From NCBI GenBank assembly GCA_910585665.1, contig CAJUFI010000058.1:1-27812 (forward strand): a stretch of DNA of 27,812 nt, written 5' to 3'. A program made the position numbers and the translations under genes. Positions 13,052 to 21,351 of the stretch are shown piece by piece. Below the pieces are notes generated by a model. The model saw nothing but the letters and a program-made list of their open reading frames with translations. It did not search any database and was not told where the DNA came from. Origin of the DNA: an uncultured Acetatifactor sp. (GTDB lineage Bacteria > Bacillota > Clostridia > Lachnospirales > Lachnospiraceae). Position 1 is the first letter of the stretch; the number at the start of each line of letters is the position of its first letter.

Positions 13052-14791
13052 CTACGGCCCAATCAGCCTTTTAACTGCCACCGCCGTGAACTCCCCTGGG
13101 AGCCTGTCGTCAGTCCACGCCGGATGCTCATCAAATTTCTCCAGCAGGAATCCGCATCTGACGATAGCATTGATGATCTCGCTGATGGTATATTTCCTGT
13201 AAAGGCATTTCGGCATCTGGCTTCTGACATCGTCCGGATAGAAGCGGGCATGGGCCATTTCCCCTTCGAAGACCTCCATGGAAAAATAGCTCATGGAAGG
13301 CTGTTCCAGCTCCAGGATATCCGATATCTTGGAAAAAGGATGGAAATCGCTGCAGATCATCTTCCCGCCCCATTTCAACAGAGCGTACATAATGCCCATG
13401 AATTCATCCAGGTCATGGAAATAGTGCAGGACGCAGCCCTCCATGAACACCACATCAAAGGACTCACGGTACTTCTCCATATCCATATCCAGAACATCGC
13501 ATACCTGATAATCCAGCGCCACCTTTGCGGCCGCCGCCACTTCCAGGGCATATCTTCTGTTGTCCTCCGAAATGTCAAAGACAGTGACCTCCGCGCCCAG
13601 GATGGCCAAAGCCACGGCCTTTTTTCCGCAGGAGCCGCATATATTCGCTATCCGCACGCCCTCATAGCCGTCGAAATAAGCCGCGTATTTCCTTAACATG
13701 CCCAGGGGATTTTCCAGGCTCTTTTCCGCCCTTTCGGCAGGCTGCCCGGAAGTCTTAAGCCAGAATTCGTAGGCGGAATACTCCCATGCGCGCTTGTTCC
13801 GGGCACGGTAGTTCCCGGGCTTTCCCAGCCGCCTTGCCACCATGCTGTAGAAAGGCGTATCTTTTTCCGCATTTTCATAATAAAACTCCAGGGACTGCAC
13901 AGGGAGCAGAAGAGCGCCCACCTGCACGGAATCGGTATTTCTGTACAGGAGCGCCTCCGAGTCCTGGCCGGGGCGGACATCGTAGAACATACACCTGACC
14001 CTCATGTCCCTGTACTGCCCATCGAAATACTGAAAGCTCCCACCCGTATGCCGCGTCTCCGAATCATAGCGGAAGAATCTCCTGACCCGCTCCTCATCGT
14101 CCCACTGAAAGGTCAGACAGATCTTCTCCAGGGGAAATTCCAGGCCATGGGCAAAAATCATGGTCTTGCCATCCACCTTGAAAGGAATCCGGCTTTGAAT
14201 CAAATCCTCCGCCAAAGAGCAGAGGATGCCCCATTCCCTCTGAAACTGCATCCTACTTAGGTCAATCCGGTAAATATTCTGACTGTCCATTCGTCTTCCT
14301 CCTTCGTCCTTGATAAAGGTATCATAACAGGAAAGGGAAGACTGTTCTTGTCCTGTAGGACTGGATTTTGTCAGGTCTGCGCATGCCCAGCCGCCCTCCA
14401 GGGCGACATCGACCCGCAGGGGCAGAAATACCTTCGAGACCGGAAAGCCGCGCCTGACGAAGCTGGGCGGGAAGCCGTGGAATCTGGAAAAGGCTTTCGT
14501 GAAGGCCTCCGGCGTATCATAGCCGTATTTGTAGGCCAGTTCTATGACAGGAGCGCCGGAGGAGGACAATTCCGCCGCAGCCAGCGTGAGCCGCCTGTTG
14601 CGGATATACTCCATGACCGTCATGCCGCAGACCAGCTTGAAGAGGGAGGACAGCGTTGACGGGCTGACGAAAAAGCGGGCCGCGATCAGGCCGGGTGTCA
14701 GCGCTTCCAGAAGATTCTCCTCGATATATTCCAGTGCCCCCTGCAGGTCAGAAATTGTAAAAAAGCCCGGTTCCTTTGGTTGAAAAGCCAT
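13052..14791 (-). CDS. AraC-type HTH fused to a SAM-dependent methyltransferase
   Basis: One frame of 579 codons joins two unrelated parts. Residues ~15-115 are an AraC-type double helix-turn-helix (SDLQGALEYIEENLLEALTPGLIAARFFVSPSTLSSLFK to YGYDTPEAFTKAFSRFHGFPPS). A short tail resembles the start of the usual C-terminal effector domain (FLPLRVDVALEGG). From Met168 on comes a different protein: a region of unknown fold (168-340), then a class I methyltransferase (~350-570) with motif I variant IANICGSCGKKAVALA, acidic VFDIS, CDVLDMD and DVVFMEGCVLHYFHD. An internal ribosome binding site precedes Met168 (ATG at 14290), so the methyltransferase may also be made alone as 412 residues. The start at 14791 follows GGAGG and a consensus promoter. 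The effector domain of the regulator was probably lost when the two genes fused. The methylation target is unknown. Confidence 0.75.
   Translation of the reverse strand: MAFQPKEPGFFTISDLQGALEYIEENLLEALTPGLIAARFFVSPSTLSSLFKLVCGMTVMEYIRNRRLTLAAAELSSSGAPVIELAYKYGYDTPEAFTKAFSRFHGFPPSFVRRGFPVSKVFLPLRVDVALEGGWACADLTKSSPTGQEQSSLSCYDTFIKDEGGRRMDSQNIYRIDLSRMQFQREWGILCSLAEDLIQSRIPFKVDGKTMIFAHGLEFPLEKICLTFQWDDEERVRRFFRYDSETRHTGGSFQYFDGQYRDMRVRCMFYDVRPGQDSEALLYRNTDSVQVGALLLPVQSLEFYYENAEKDTPFYSMVARRLGKPGNYRARNKRAWEYSAYEFWLKTSGQPAERAEKSLENPLGMLRKYAAYFDGYEGVRIANICGSCGKKAVALAILGAEVTVFDISEDNRRYALEVAAAAKVALDYQVCDVLDMDMEKYRESFDVVFMEGCVLHYFHDLDEFMGIMYALLKWGGKMICSDFHPFSKISDILELEQPSMSYFSMEVFEGEMAHARFYPDDVRSQMPKCLYRKYTISEIINAIVRCGFLLEKFDEHPAWTDDRLPGEFTAVAVKRLIGP
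14288..14304 (-). promoter_or_regulatory. Internal ribosome binding site and start for the methyltransferase
   Basis: On the minus strand GAAGGAGG lies 7 nt before ATG at 14290 (MDSQNIYRIDL), inside the long fused frame. The strength and spacing are those of a genuine start, so this marks the old gene boundary between regulator and methyltransferase. Confidence 0.65.
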
Positions 14792-14820
14792 ATGATGCCT
14801 CCGTTTCAGCTGGTCATGCT

Positions 14821-14849
14821 ATTGTACCGCGGGATGCCCGTCCCGTCAA
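14821..14849 (-). promoter_or_regulatory. Promoter of the AraC-methyltransferase gene
   Basis: On the minus strand TTGACG (14849-14844), a 17-nt spacer and TACAAT (14826-14821) lie about 30 nt before the start codon. The spacer contains the small palindrome GGGAcgggcaTCCC, a possible operator for autoregulation. Confidence 0.75.
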
Positions 14850-14924
14850 TGAGCTGTCCGAGATTTCCCGCATTAAAATCTGTCTTGCATCCTGTAACGA
14901 ATCGCTCACATCGTTCTCCTATAG

Positions 14925-15176
14925 ATGAAAAACAAACCAGGAGGTAGGGGAAATGTGTTTTGTCAGATTGGAGAATGTCTCAAAGATTTACATATCATCC
15001 TGGAGCGGGGGCTCCTGGCAGCGGAGAATGGCGGCGGGGAGGACTGGAAAAGCACTTTGACCATTTCCAGGAAAGGACGGCTGGAGTCAGGAGAAACTGT
15101 GCCCGTGACGGAAATCTATTACGGCGCCGGAAAGGACAGGGTGCTGATATGGAAAGAGGACATGGGACAGGAGTGA
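14925..15176 (+). CDS. Small hypothetical protein (doubtful)
   Basis: This is an 83-codon frame: MKNKPGGRGNVFCQIGECLKDLHIILERGLLAAENGG...LTISRKGRLESGETVPVTEIYYGAGKDRVLIWKEDMGQE. The C-terminal half has codon bias of a real gene, but I do not recognise it, and no ribosome binding site precedes the ATG. A GGAGG at 14940-14944 serves another frame whose first codons read MCFVRLENVSKIY, typical of the beginning of an ABC-transporter ATPase, before a stop. The stretch may therefore be a patchwork of gene remnants. Confidence 0.35.
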   Translation: MKNKPGGRGNVFCQIGECLKDLHIILERGLLAAENGGGEDWKSTLTISRKGRLESGETVPVTEIYYGAGKDRVLIWKEDMGQE

Positions 15177-15239
15177 AAGCATCAGGACAGAATTGTTTTT
15201 GCGAAAAAGGAATAAAAAATGCAAAATACGGAAAAATAA

Positions 15240-15268
15240 TTGAAATATGGAGGTATTTGTGCTAAAAT
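15240..15268 (+). promoter_or_regulatory. Promoter of the AAA-ATPase/TOPRIM operon
   Basis: TTGAAA (15240-15245), a 17-nt spacer and TAAAAT (15263-15268) lie 24 nt before the ATPase start codon. The leader is therefore short and the ribosome binding site GGAGG (15278-15282) is next to the predicted transcript start. Confidence 0.75.
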
Positions 15269-15291
15269 GAAGCCTATGGAGGTAGAAGACC

Positions 15292-16683
15292 ATGAAGAGC
15301 ATCGTAAGGTTAACTGCATTGAAGATTTCCAATATTAAAAATGTCAGAACCGGGCAGATTGTCATGCCAAATACCTGCCAAAAGCAGCAGTCATATCAAA
15401 ATGCGGAAGTGCTGGGACTGTATGGCCAAAACGGTTCCGGGAAAACCGCAGTCATCGACGCCCTATACTATTTGCAGAAAGCCATGACCGGCAGTACGCT
15501 GGAGGAGGAAATCGCAGATTATATGGATGCAGGCAGCGATCAGGCAGAGATTGCTGCCGATTTCCATATTTTCACAGAGACGGTGGTCTATGAGACAAGT
15601 TATAAGATTGTTCTGCTAAGAAGCGGGAGAGGCGTGAATATTGCCCGGGAAACATTAAGCTGTGCCGTAAATGAGGGCGATTCCAGAAGCAATAAGACGG
15701 TGTTCATGGATTACCAACGTTCCAATCGGGAAACGGTGTTTGCTCCCAAAAAAAGATTGGATGAGATTGTAGGAGCCAATGCGGAAAATAAAACAGATTT
15801 AATCGTGGCCAGAAAGATAGCCGAGAAGAGCAATTGCTCTTATATCTTTGGAGAGAGCAGCAGGGAAATTTTCTGTCGGAATTATGAGAATCCGTTCAGG
15901 CATTATTCGGAAGTCATAGACGCATTGTTTCAATTTGCGTTAAAGGACTTGTTCGTGATCCGTAACACACATTCCGGTGTGATTTCCGCAAACTTTTTAT
16001 TGCCTATGGCATTCAAAATCGAGCAAAATGAAATCGGAATGAAGGGAGACTTTGCCGTTCCATTGACCGGACCGGTCATATTAAGCGAAGAAAGGAAAAA
16101 AATACTGGATATTATCGTAGAGCAGGTCAATATGGTACTGTATACGATTATTCCGGGGATGAAGATAGATGTCCATAATTATGGGATGCAATTGACAGAT
16201 GCCGGAGAAGACGGTTACAGGGTAGAACTGATTTCTGTTCGGGAAGGCATGCCGCCGATTCCGATTCGGATGGAATCAGAAGGAATCATCAAAATCATTT
16301 CTGTTCTGAATGTTTTGATTCAGGCATTTGGACATCCTTCCATCTGTCTTGCGATTGATGAGCTGGATGCGGGCATCTTTGAATATATGCTCGGAGAGCT
16401 GCTTGATATTTTCCGGAAAAGCGCAAAGGGCCAGCTGATATTCACATCGCATAATCTGCGCGCTCTGGAAATGCTGGATAAAGACAGCATCATGTTTTCT
16501 ACGGTGAATCCGGATAGAAGATATATCCGAATGAAGAATGTAAAAGCGTCGAATAATTTAAGGGACACTTATCTCAGAGGCATTACCCTTGGCGGGCAGG
16601 ATGAAGTGATTTATGAGGAAACGGATAGTCTGAGAATCGCGCGGGCATTCAGAAAGGCAGGCAGGACAATACAGCATGAATGA
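15292..16683 (+). CDS. AAA15/ABC-like ATPase, defence-type (RloA/AriA-like)
   Basis: This 463-residue cytoplasmic ATPase has the AAA_15/AAA_21 (OLD/RloA-like) plan. It has a strand-loop start (LTALKISNIKNVRTGQIVMP), Walker A GQNGSGKT (45-52), a long central helical insertion (~65-310), a signature-like SEG (329-331, MESEGIIKIISVL), Walker B LAIDE (353-357) with D-loop LDAG, and switch histidine 387 (FTSHNLRAL). All catalytic residues look intact. Such ATPases sense phage infection and control a partner nuclease in PARIS, RloAB, Gabija and OLD-type systems. The partner here is the TOPRIM-like gene, whose ATG overlaps this stop region by 8 nt, so the two are translationally coupled. It has its own promoter 24 nt upstream and AT-rich codon use. 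Confidence 0.85.
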   Translation: MKSIVRLTALKISNIKNVRTGQIVMPNTCQKQQSYQNAEVLGLYGQNGSGKTAVIDALYYLQKAMTGSTLEEEIADYMDAGSDQAEIAADFHIFTETVVYETSYKIVLLRSGRGVNIARETLSCAVNEGDSRSNKTVFMDYQRSNRETVFAPKKRLDEIVGANAENKTDLIVARKIAEKSNCSYIFGESSREIFCRNYENPFRHYSEVIDALFQFALKDLFVIRNTHSGVISANFLLPMAFKIEQNEIGMKGDFAVPLTGPVILSEERKKILDIIVEQVNMVLYTIIPGMKIDVHNYGMQLTDAGEDGYRVELISVREGMPPIPIRMESEGIIKIISVLNVLIQAFGHPSICLAIDELDAGIFEYMLGELLDIFRKSAKGQLIFTSHNLRALEMLDKDSIMFSTVNPDRRYIRMKNVKASNNLRDTYLRGITLGGQDEVIYEETDSLRIARAFRKAGRTIQHE

Positions 16684-17353
16684 GAAGAAGGTCATTGTAT
16701 TCATCGTGGAAGGCCCCAGCGAGGAAGCAGCTCTAGGAACGATTATGAAAGAGTTCTTTTCCGGCAATGAAGTGCAGTTTGTCGTTGTGCATGGTGATAT
16801 TACGATGAAAGATTACGTCCCTGATGATAGCATATTGAAAAAGATAAACCAGCAGATTGAAGGCGTAAAGAGCAGGTATCGATATGGGAACGACGACTTT
16901 ATAAAGATTATCCACATTGCTGATACAGATGGTGTATACATTCCGGATGCGGATGTCATAGAGACAGACACAGAGGAGATACGATACTGCAAGGAGCATA
17001 TTGAGGCAAGGAATGTAAGCGCAGTCATAGAACGGAATAGACGAAAAGGGGATATTCTGTATAAGCTCAGGAAAACAGGAAAGGTCAATGGTATTCCTTA
17101 TCGGATTTATTTTAACTTCTGCAATTTGGAGCATGTACTGTATGGTGAACTGAGAGACTATTCTGATGAGGAAAAGCAGATATTATCGGATGACTTTGCA
17201 GAGCGTTATGAGGGAAAATCGGATGAGTTTATAGAGTTGATATCGGCTCCGGATATTGCGGTTCCGGGCACCTATCAGAGGACTTGGGACTATATGGAAA
17301 AGGACAGAAATTCTTTGCATCGGCATACCAACATGCATCTGATATTTGAGTAA
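16676..17353 (+). CDS. RloB/TOPRIM-like partner of the AAA ATPase
   Basis: This 225-residue protein carries the TOPRIM-like pattern. FIVEGPSEE (E12, E16) follows the first strand, IIHIADTDG (D83, D85) gives the DxD motif, and NFCNLEHVLYG (E152) matches the late acidic fE-type motif of RloB relatives. Together they suggest a metal-dependent nuclease or effector. It overlaps the ATPase gene by 8 nt. An ATPase plus a separate TOPRIM protein is the architecture of PARIS (AriA/AriB) and RloA/RloB, and this pair is probably a member or relative; I cannot tell which from sequence reading. No obvious terminator follows; 17354-17440 separates it from the converging GGDEF gene. Confidence 0.75.
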   Translation: MNEKKVIVFIVEGPSEEAALGTIMKEFFSGNEVQFVVVHGDITMKDYVPDDSILKKINQQIEGVKSRYRYGNDDFIKIIHIADTDGVYIPDADVIETDTEEIRYCKEHIEARNVSAVIERNRRKGDILYKLRKTGKVNGIPYRIYFNFCNLEHVLYGELRDYSDEEKQILSDDFAERYEGKSDEFIELISAPDIAVPGTYQRTWDYMEKDRNSLHRHTNMHLIFE

Positions 17354-17440
17354 GTATGGAAGAAGCATCAGGAACAATCCTGTCCCGGAGCGATACGTGC
17401 ACCATGGAAGAGCGCCCCGGGAAAGCCAGGCATTCCCCGC

Positions 17441-18661
17441 CTATATCCGGTCATCCTTGTAGACGGCATCGGAGAGCGGAATCTTGTATTTCTGCTTATA
17501 CTGGTACATCTGCGCGTCCGTATCGCTGATATACGTGGATAAGGGAGCATCGGAATGGGCCGGAACCAGGGTGGAGGCGTAACTGAAGCATTTGGGGTGC
17601 CCGCCGCTCTTGTCCGCCAGCATCGCCTGCCGCAGGCCCTCCAGCTTCCGGTTCTGCTCGGCTGGGGTAAGCCCGGTCTGGAGCAGGAAGAACTCGTCGC
17701 CGCCTACCCGGCATACCTCCCCGCCCAGGGTCTGCAGCGCCCTGGAGACCTGGATCAGATAGCTGTCGCCCTGCTCATGCCCAAAGGTATCGTTACAGTA
17801 TTTCAGATAGTCCACATCGATAAAGGAGAGCGTAAAGGCAGTCCCCTCCTGCAGCCACTGCTCCATCTTTTCGGTGGCATAGCGCCGGTTGTTCAGGTTG
17901 GTCAGCGGGTCTACATAGGCATAGCGGTAGATCAGCTTCTGCCGCCGCTGCCGCTCCGTCTCGTCGATCACGATATGGACGATGGCCTGTTTCCTGGCAT
18001 CGTGGGAATTCTCCCCGTCTGAATGGAACCAGGGGATGAGAAAGGATTCCACCTGGTAGAAGATGTCCATGCCGTCGGAATCTTGCAGCGCCAGATTCCA
18101 CCGCAGGGAATTCTGGCCGCGGTCTGACGGCATCTCGCCTTCCCCGGCCTGCCCGTCCTGGCGGGGGGCGGCTTCCGCGTCCCGATTTTTCCTGTTCTGA
18201 TCTATCTGGCGCTGAATCTCCGGTTGTTTGTCAAGGAGTTGCCTGGTCAACTGGGCGGCGGTCTGCACATAGGCTTTCCGGAACCAGCGGGCGGGCTGGT
18301 TGGAGTGCACTTCCTGACCTGTCTCCGCGGAATAGACGAAAATCATGCTGTGGGTGTAGTCTGTCAGGGCATTCACCAGCGCCAGGTTGCTGCGCAGCTC
18401 CTGGTTGCTCTGCTCCAGAGACCAGCTGATTTCATCCATGGCCTGGATGTTGTCCATCAAGACCTGGTTCTCCAGCTCCAGGGACTCGGTTTTCTGCTGC
18501 AATTGACCGGTCAGGTCAAGAAACGCATCAGCCAGAAGCGCTATTTTTTCTCCCAGCCCACGGAAATCGGGCGACAGCTCTTCCGGACGGAGGGTGGCTG
18601 TCTCCGGCTGTTCCAGGATATTCTGTAAATAGTCGATCAAAAGCTCCAGGGAATGTTCCAT
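17441..18661 (-). CDS. GGDEF diguanylate cyclase with PAS-like sensor region
   Basis: The 406-residue product has a coiled coil at about 50-95 (LQQKTESLELENQVLMDNIQ), a PAS-like region at about 95-235 interrupted by a low-complexity loop (RKNRDAEAAPRQDGQAGEG), and a C-terminal GGDEF domain from DPLTNLNNRR (251). The motif RVGGDEF (318-324) and the metal/substrate residues FIDVDYLK and GHEQGD are intact, so it should make c-di-GMP. The inhibitory RxxD site before GGDEF is absent, so product inhibition through that site is not expected. No membrane helix is seen. The start at 18661 follows GGAG with 7-nt spacing; the open frame continues far upstream but without coding character or a ribosome binding site. 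Confidence 0.9.
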   Translation of the reverse strand: MEHSLELLIDYLQNILEQPETATLRPEELSPDFRGLGEKIALLADAFLDLTGQLQQKTESLELENQVLMDNIQAMDEISWSLEQSNQELRSNLALVNALTDYTHSMIFVYSAETGQEVHSNQPARWFRKAYVQTAAQLTRQLLDKQPEIQRQIDQNRKNRDAEAAPRQDGQAGEGEMPSDRGQNSLRWNLALQDSDGMDIFYQVESFLIPWFHSDGENSHDARKQAIVHIVIDETERQRRQKLIYRYAYVDPLTNLNNRRYATEKMEQWLQEGTAFTLSFIDVDYLKYCNDTFGHEQGDSYLIQVSRALQTLGGEVCRVGGDEFFLLQTGLTPAEQNRKLEGLRQAMLADKSGGHPKCFSYASTLVPAHSDAPLSTYISDTDAQMYQYKQKYKIPLSDAVYKDDRI

Positions 18662-18704
18662 GTAATCGCTCCTATGCCCCGCTTGGGCTGCATAATTTTT
18701 TCCT

Positions 18705-18733
18705 ATTATACAGCGATTGGGCCGAAAAGGGAA
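18705..18733 (-). promoter_or_regulatory. Probable promoter of the GGDEF gene
   Basis: On the minus strand a perfect TATAAT (18710-18705) lies 17 nt after a weak -35 TTCCCT (18733-18728), about 45 nt before the start codon. AATCGCT just upstream of the -10 box recurs inverted as AGCGATT next to the ribosome binding site. Confidence 0.5.
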
Positions 18734-18816
18734 GTTTTTTCTTTGGGCCGCGGAAAATTCCGGAAAGTTCGATGTACTTTTCACGGGATGAAACACATAC
18801 GATTGATGCCAAGTGA

Positions 18817-18845
18817 TTGAGTTTTCATTTATTCTATGGTATATT
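18817..18845 (+). promoter_or_regulatory. Promoter of the LytTR-GHKL two-component operon
   Basis: TTGAGT (18817-18822), a 17-nt spacer and TATATT (18840-18845) form a good promoter with a ~140-nt leader before the response regulator. Apart from this and the divergent GGDEF promoter, I see nothing in the 18662-18989 interval. Confidence 0.65.
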
Positions 18846-18989
18846 TTATAAAGAATGATGCTTGAGGTGATATAGAATTTTTTAGAACCTTTTTTATTCA
18901 TCATGCAAAAGTCAGAGGGCGGTGGCCGTGGATGGTACCGGGAATGGCGATGGGTCTGGAAGGAGAACTGATGCGACATGGAGGTTGGC

Positions 18990-19733
18990 ATGTTAAAGAT
19001 AATATTGTGTGACGACGATCGTTTCATTTTGCAATTGGGTGCGGAAAAAATTAACGAGCTTATCAAATCACAGGAATATGACGCAAAGGTTGTCTGTCTG
19101 GCGTCTGGCAGTAATGAATTATTTTCCTATATTAAAAATACTCCGTCGCAGTATTTGATTTTTCTTGATTTGGATTTCGGCAGTGGGAAGTTGAATGGTA
19201 TTGATGTGGCGAAAGCGTTACACCGGACGGAAAGCGATTGCAAAATTGTTTTTACTACAAATCATTATGAGATGGCTATGGCTGTTTTGAAAAGCGGGGT
19301 GGAACCTTTTGGCTTTCTGGAAAAAAGCAGTGATATAGCAAGGCTTTCAGAAGGATACCGCAAGTATATCGTAATGCTTTTAAACCAGGCGAGATTGGAA
19401 GTGGCAGACCATAGGGAAACCGTTATCCTGAATCTCGGCATGGATGAAGATATATCCGTTTTGCTGGACGATATTGTATATATTGAAACGGAGAAAAATG
19501 TGTCCCATGGAATAACCTACCATACGCTCAATGGGTCTGTGATTACAATTATCGGCACCCTGGAGGCGGAGCATAAAAAATTAGGAGACGGATTTATCAG
19601 AGTGCATCGTTCTTATCTGGTAAATAAAACACATATATTAAGGATGAAAGAGGGATTCTTAAAATTGTCCAATCAGCAGGAAATCCCCTGTTCTTTTCGG
19701 GTGCGGCGTGAGGTGAAAAAGTGGATGAATTAA
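18990..19733 (+). CDS. LytTR-family response regulator (AgrA-like)
   Basis: The 247-residue product has an N-terminal receiver with acidic pocket D8-D10 (CDDD), a phosphoacceptor in IFLDLDFG (D60 likely), T89/T90 and K112. A LytTR DNA-binding domain follows (about 140-245), with DDIVYIETEKN, FIRVHRSYLVNKTHI and IPCSFRVRREVKKW. It should bind promoter repeats when phosphorylated by the kinase encoded next. I prefer the ATG at 18990 (MLKIILCDDD) because GGAGG (18980-18984) lies 5 nt upstream; an ATG four codons earlier overlaps that site. The kinase gene overlaps its end by 13 nt, so the two are translationally coupled. Confidence 0.9.
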   Translation: MLKIILCDDDRFILQLGAEKINELIKSQEYDAKVVCLASGSNELFSYIKNTPSQYLIFLDLDFGSGKLNGIDVAKALHRTESDCKIVFTTNHYEMAMAVLKSGVEPFGFLEKSSDIARLSEGYRKYIVMLLNQARLEVADHRETVILNLGMDEDISVLLDDIVYIETEKNVSHGITYHTLNGSVITIIGTLEAEHKKLGDGFIRVHRSYLVNKTHILRMKEGFLKLSNQQEIPCSFRVRREVKKWMN

Positions 19734-21223
19734 AATGCAAGAGAGGCATTCCAAATACGCTCTTTTTTGCGGAATTGCTGCTTTTGGCATTGATGCTGTT
19801 TATCGGATGGAAGCTGCGGATCCGCAGTCTTTACTATGTTCTGGGCATAGGCGAGGTTATAATCTTGACAGTAGTCCTGAAAATAGTGCCATTGCTGGAA
19901 CTGTCTGCCAATGATGTGCTGGCGGCAGCTTTTTGCATGCTGCTCAATAATGTGGTTTTGCAGCTTCCTTTTTTGAGGGATCGCAGTTTTACGGATACCG
20001 CACCATTCATCCTTTTGCTTTTATTGGAACTGTCAGGGTTGGTCAGAGGAATTCATCAGAGGAAAAGGGGATATGGCATTGCAGTTGGTTATGCGGTATT
20101 ATGCTGTCTGTGGGTTCTTTGCATATATCAAAAATGGGAGCGGTTTGTTTTGGATTGCTATCTTGCAAGAGAAGGTGAATTTGGTTTTGCAGTGAAAGTG
20201 TTTTTTTTGCCCGCATGCATAGTTATCCTGTCGGTACCTCTTGTCTTAATGATCCGCCGATTCAGCGTTTTGGTAAAAAAGCGGTTAATAAAGCTACAGG
20301 AATATAGCATGACGTATACGGAGATAGACCGTTCCGTTATATTGGTGCTGGTTCTTACTTTGGGCACTTTGTCGATGAGAAAACTGGTGTGGGTGCTGCT
20401 TTGCATTCTACCGACAGATAACGGAATTCGACAGATTCCCTTCTGGCCGGCCGGTGACGCATATGAAGATTCCCTGCTTTGGACAGGATTTTCCATAATG
20501 ATGGTATTGATACAGATTATCTATATCCGCCTGCTGGCAAAAAGTATTTCGGTAAAAGAAAAGATGCGTCTGCAGGAGAAAGACTTTCACCAGCTGGCGA
20601 AATATAACCATGAGCTGGAAAAAAATATGGAGGATATGAGAGAAATCAGGCATGATATCAAAAATATGTTTCTTACAATGGGCGGATTTGTTGACCGAAG
20701 CAATGATGCGGAAATGAAATTGTTTTATGAAGAAAACATCGTTCCCTTTGCAAAGCAGGAACTACAGAAAAGTGATCTGTATATGAAACTGTCCCGTATA
20801 CATAGCGAGGGTATGAAGTCGTTTTTATATTTTAAGATTATGCAGGGGATAGAACAGGATGTCTCTATCGATTTGCTGGTACAGCCGTTCAATATGGACA
20901 ATATTTTTTGCATTGGCCAGACAGACTTAATCCGTATTCTTGGAATCCTGATAGATAATGCGGTAGAGGAAGCGAAATCCTGCAAAGGGACAGTATTGGT
21001 TTCGTTGAAAGAAAACGAAAGGGAATATCTCTTCTCGGTCAGTAATACAGTGCGTCGGCAGATAAGGGAAAAGGGGGTTATCGCCGGGACAACGGATAAG
21101 GGATTAGGCCGTGGAAACGGACTTTTGATTGCAGAGAAACTAATGCGGAAGTACAAAAACGTGCTCTTGAATTCCTTTTTTAAAGAAGAGGAATTTGTGC
21201 AATGCTTGAGAATTGAGAAATAA
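19721..21223 (+). CDS. GHKL sensor histidine kinase (AgrC-like)
   Basis: This 500-residue membrane kinase has several hydrophobic helices spread over about residues 12-275, then a cytoplasmic linker and the kinase core. The phosphorylated histidine is H311 in REIRHDIKN. The ATP-binding domain has N-box IDNAVEEA (D412, N413) and G-box GLGRGNGL (461-468), typical of the AgrC/ComD-like GHKL class. It starts with GTG at 19721 after GAGGTG and overlaps the regulator gene. AgrC-like kinases usually sense peptides, but no agrB/agrD-type genes are present, so the ligand is unknown. The solute-binding lipoprotein downstream is a possible partner. A terminator follows at 21265. Confidence 0.9.
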   Translation: MDELKCKRGIPNTLFFAELLLLALMLFIGWKLRIRSLYYVLGIGEVIILTVVLKIVPLLELSANDVLAAAFCMLLNNVVLQLPFLRDRSFTDTAPFILLLLLELSGLVRGIHQRKRGYGIAVGYAVLCCLWVLCIYQKWERFVLDCYLAREGEFGFAVKVFFLPACIVILSVPLVLMIRRFSVLVKKRLIKLQEYSMTYTEIDRSVILVLVLTLGTLSMRKLVWVLLCILPTDNGIRQIPFWPAGDAYEDSLLWTGFSIMMVLIQIIYIRLLAKSISVKEKMRLQEKDFHQLAKYNHELEKNMEDMREIRHDIKNMFLTMGGFVDRSNDAEMKLFYEENIVPFAKQELQKSDLYMKLSRIHSEGMKSFLYFKIMQGIEQDVSIDLLVQPFNMDNIFCIGQTDLIRILGILIDNAVEEAKSCKGTVLVSLKENEREYLFSVSNTVRRQIREKGVIAGTTDKGLGRGNGLLIAEKLMRKYKNVLLNSFFKEEEFVQCLRIEK

Positions 21224-21264
21224 CACTTTAATGTGTGCTTGAAAGAGTTATGCCTGAATGACAG

Positions 21265-21317
21265 CGGGATTGCCTGAACGTTTACTAAAAAAATGTTTTT
21301 GGGCAATTCCGTTTTTT
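21265..21317 (+). terminator. Rho-independent terminator after the kinase gene
   Basis: The stem CGGGATTGCC / GGCAATTCCG (one G-T wobble) with a ~27-nt loop is followed by TTTTTT. It separates the two-component operon from the lipoprotein gene. Confidence 0.7.
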
Positions 21318-21351
21318 ATATGGGCAAAAATCAACCAAAGGAGATGGAAAT

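Noticed and set aside
13001..13696. 231-codon plus-strand frame
   Set aside because: It is antisense to the methyltransferase domain, whose motifs identify the real strand.
6903..14381. Shared 15-mer TTTTGTCAGGTCTGC near 6903 and 14367
   Set aside because: A 15-bp match is expected about once by chance in a window of this size, and the flanks are unrelated.
18662..19066. N-terminal extension of the GGDEF protein
   Set aside because: The extra 135 codons have no coding bias, cross the promoter regions and overlap the response regulator start. The ATG at 18661 has a ribosome binding site.
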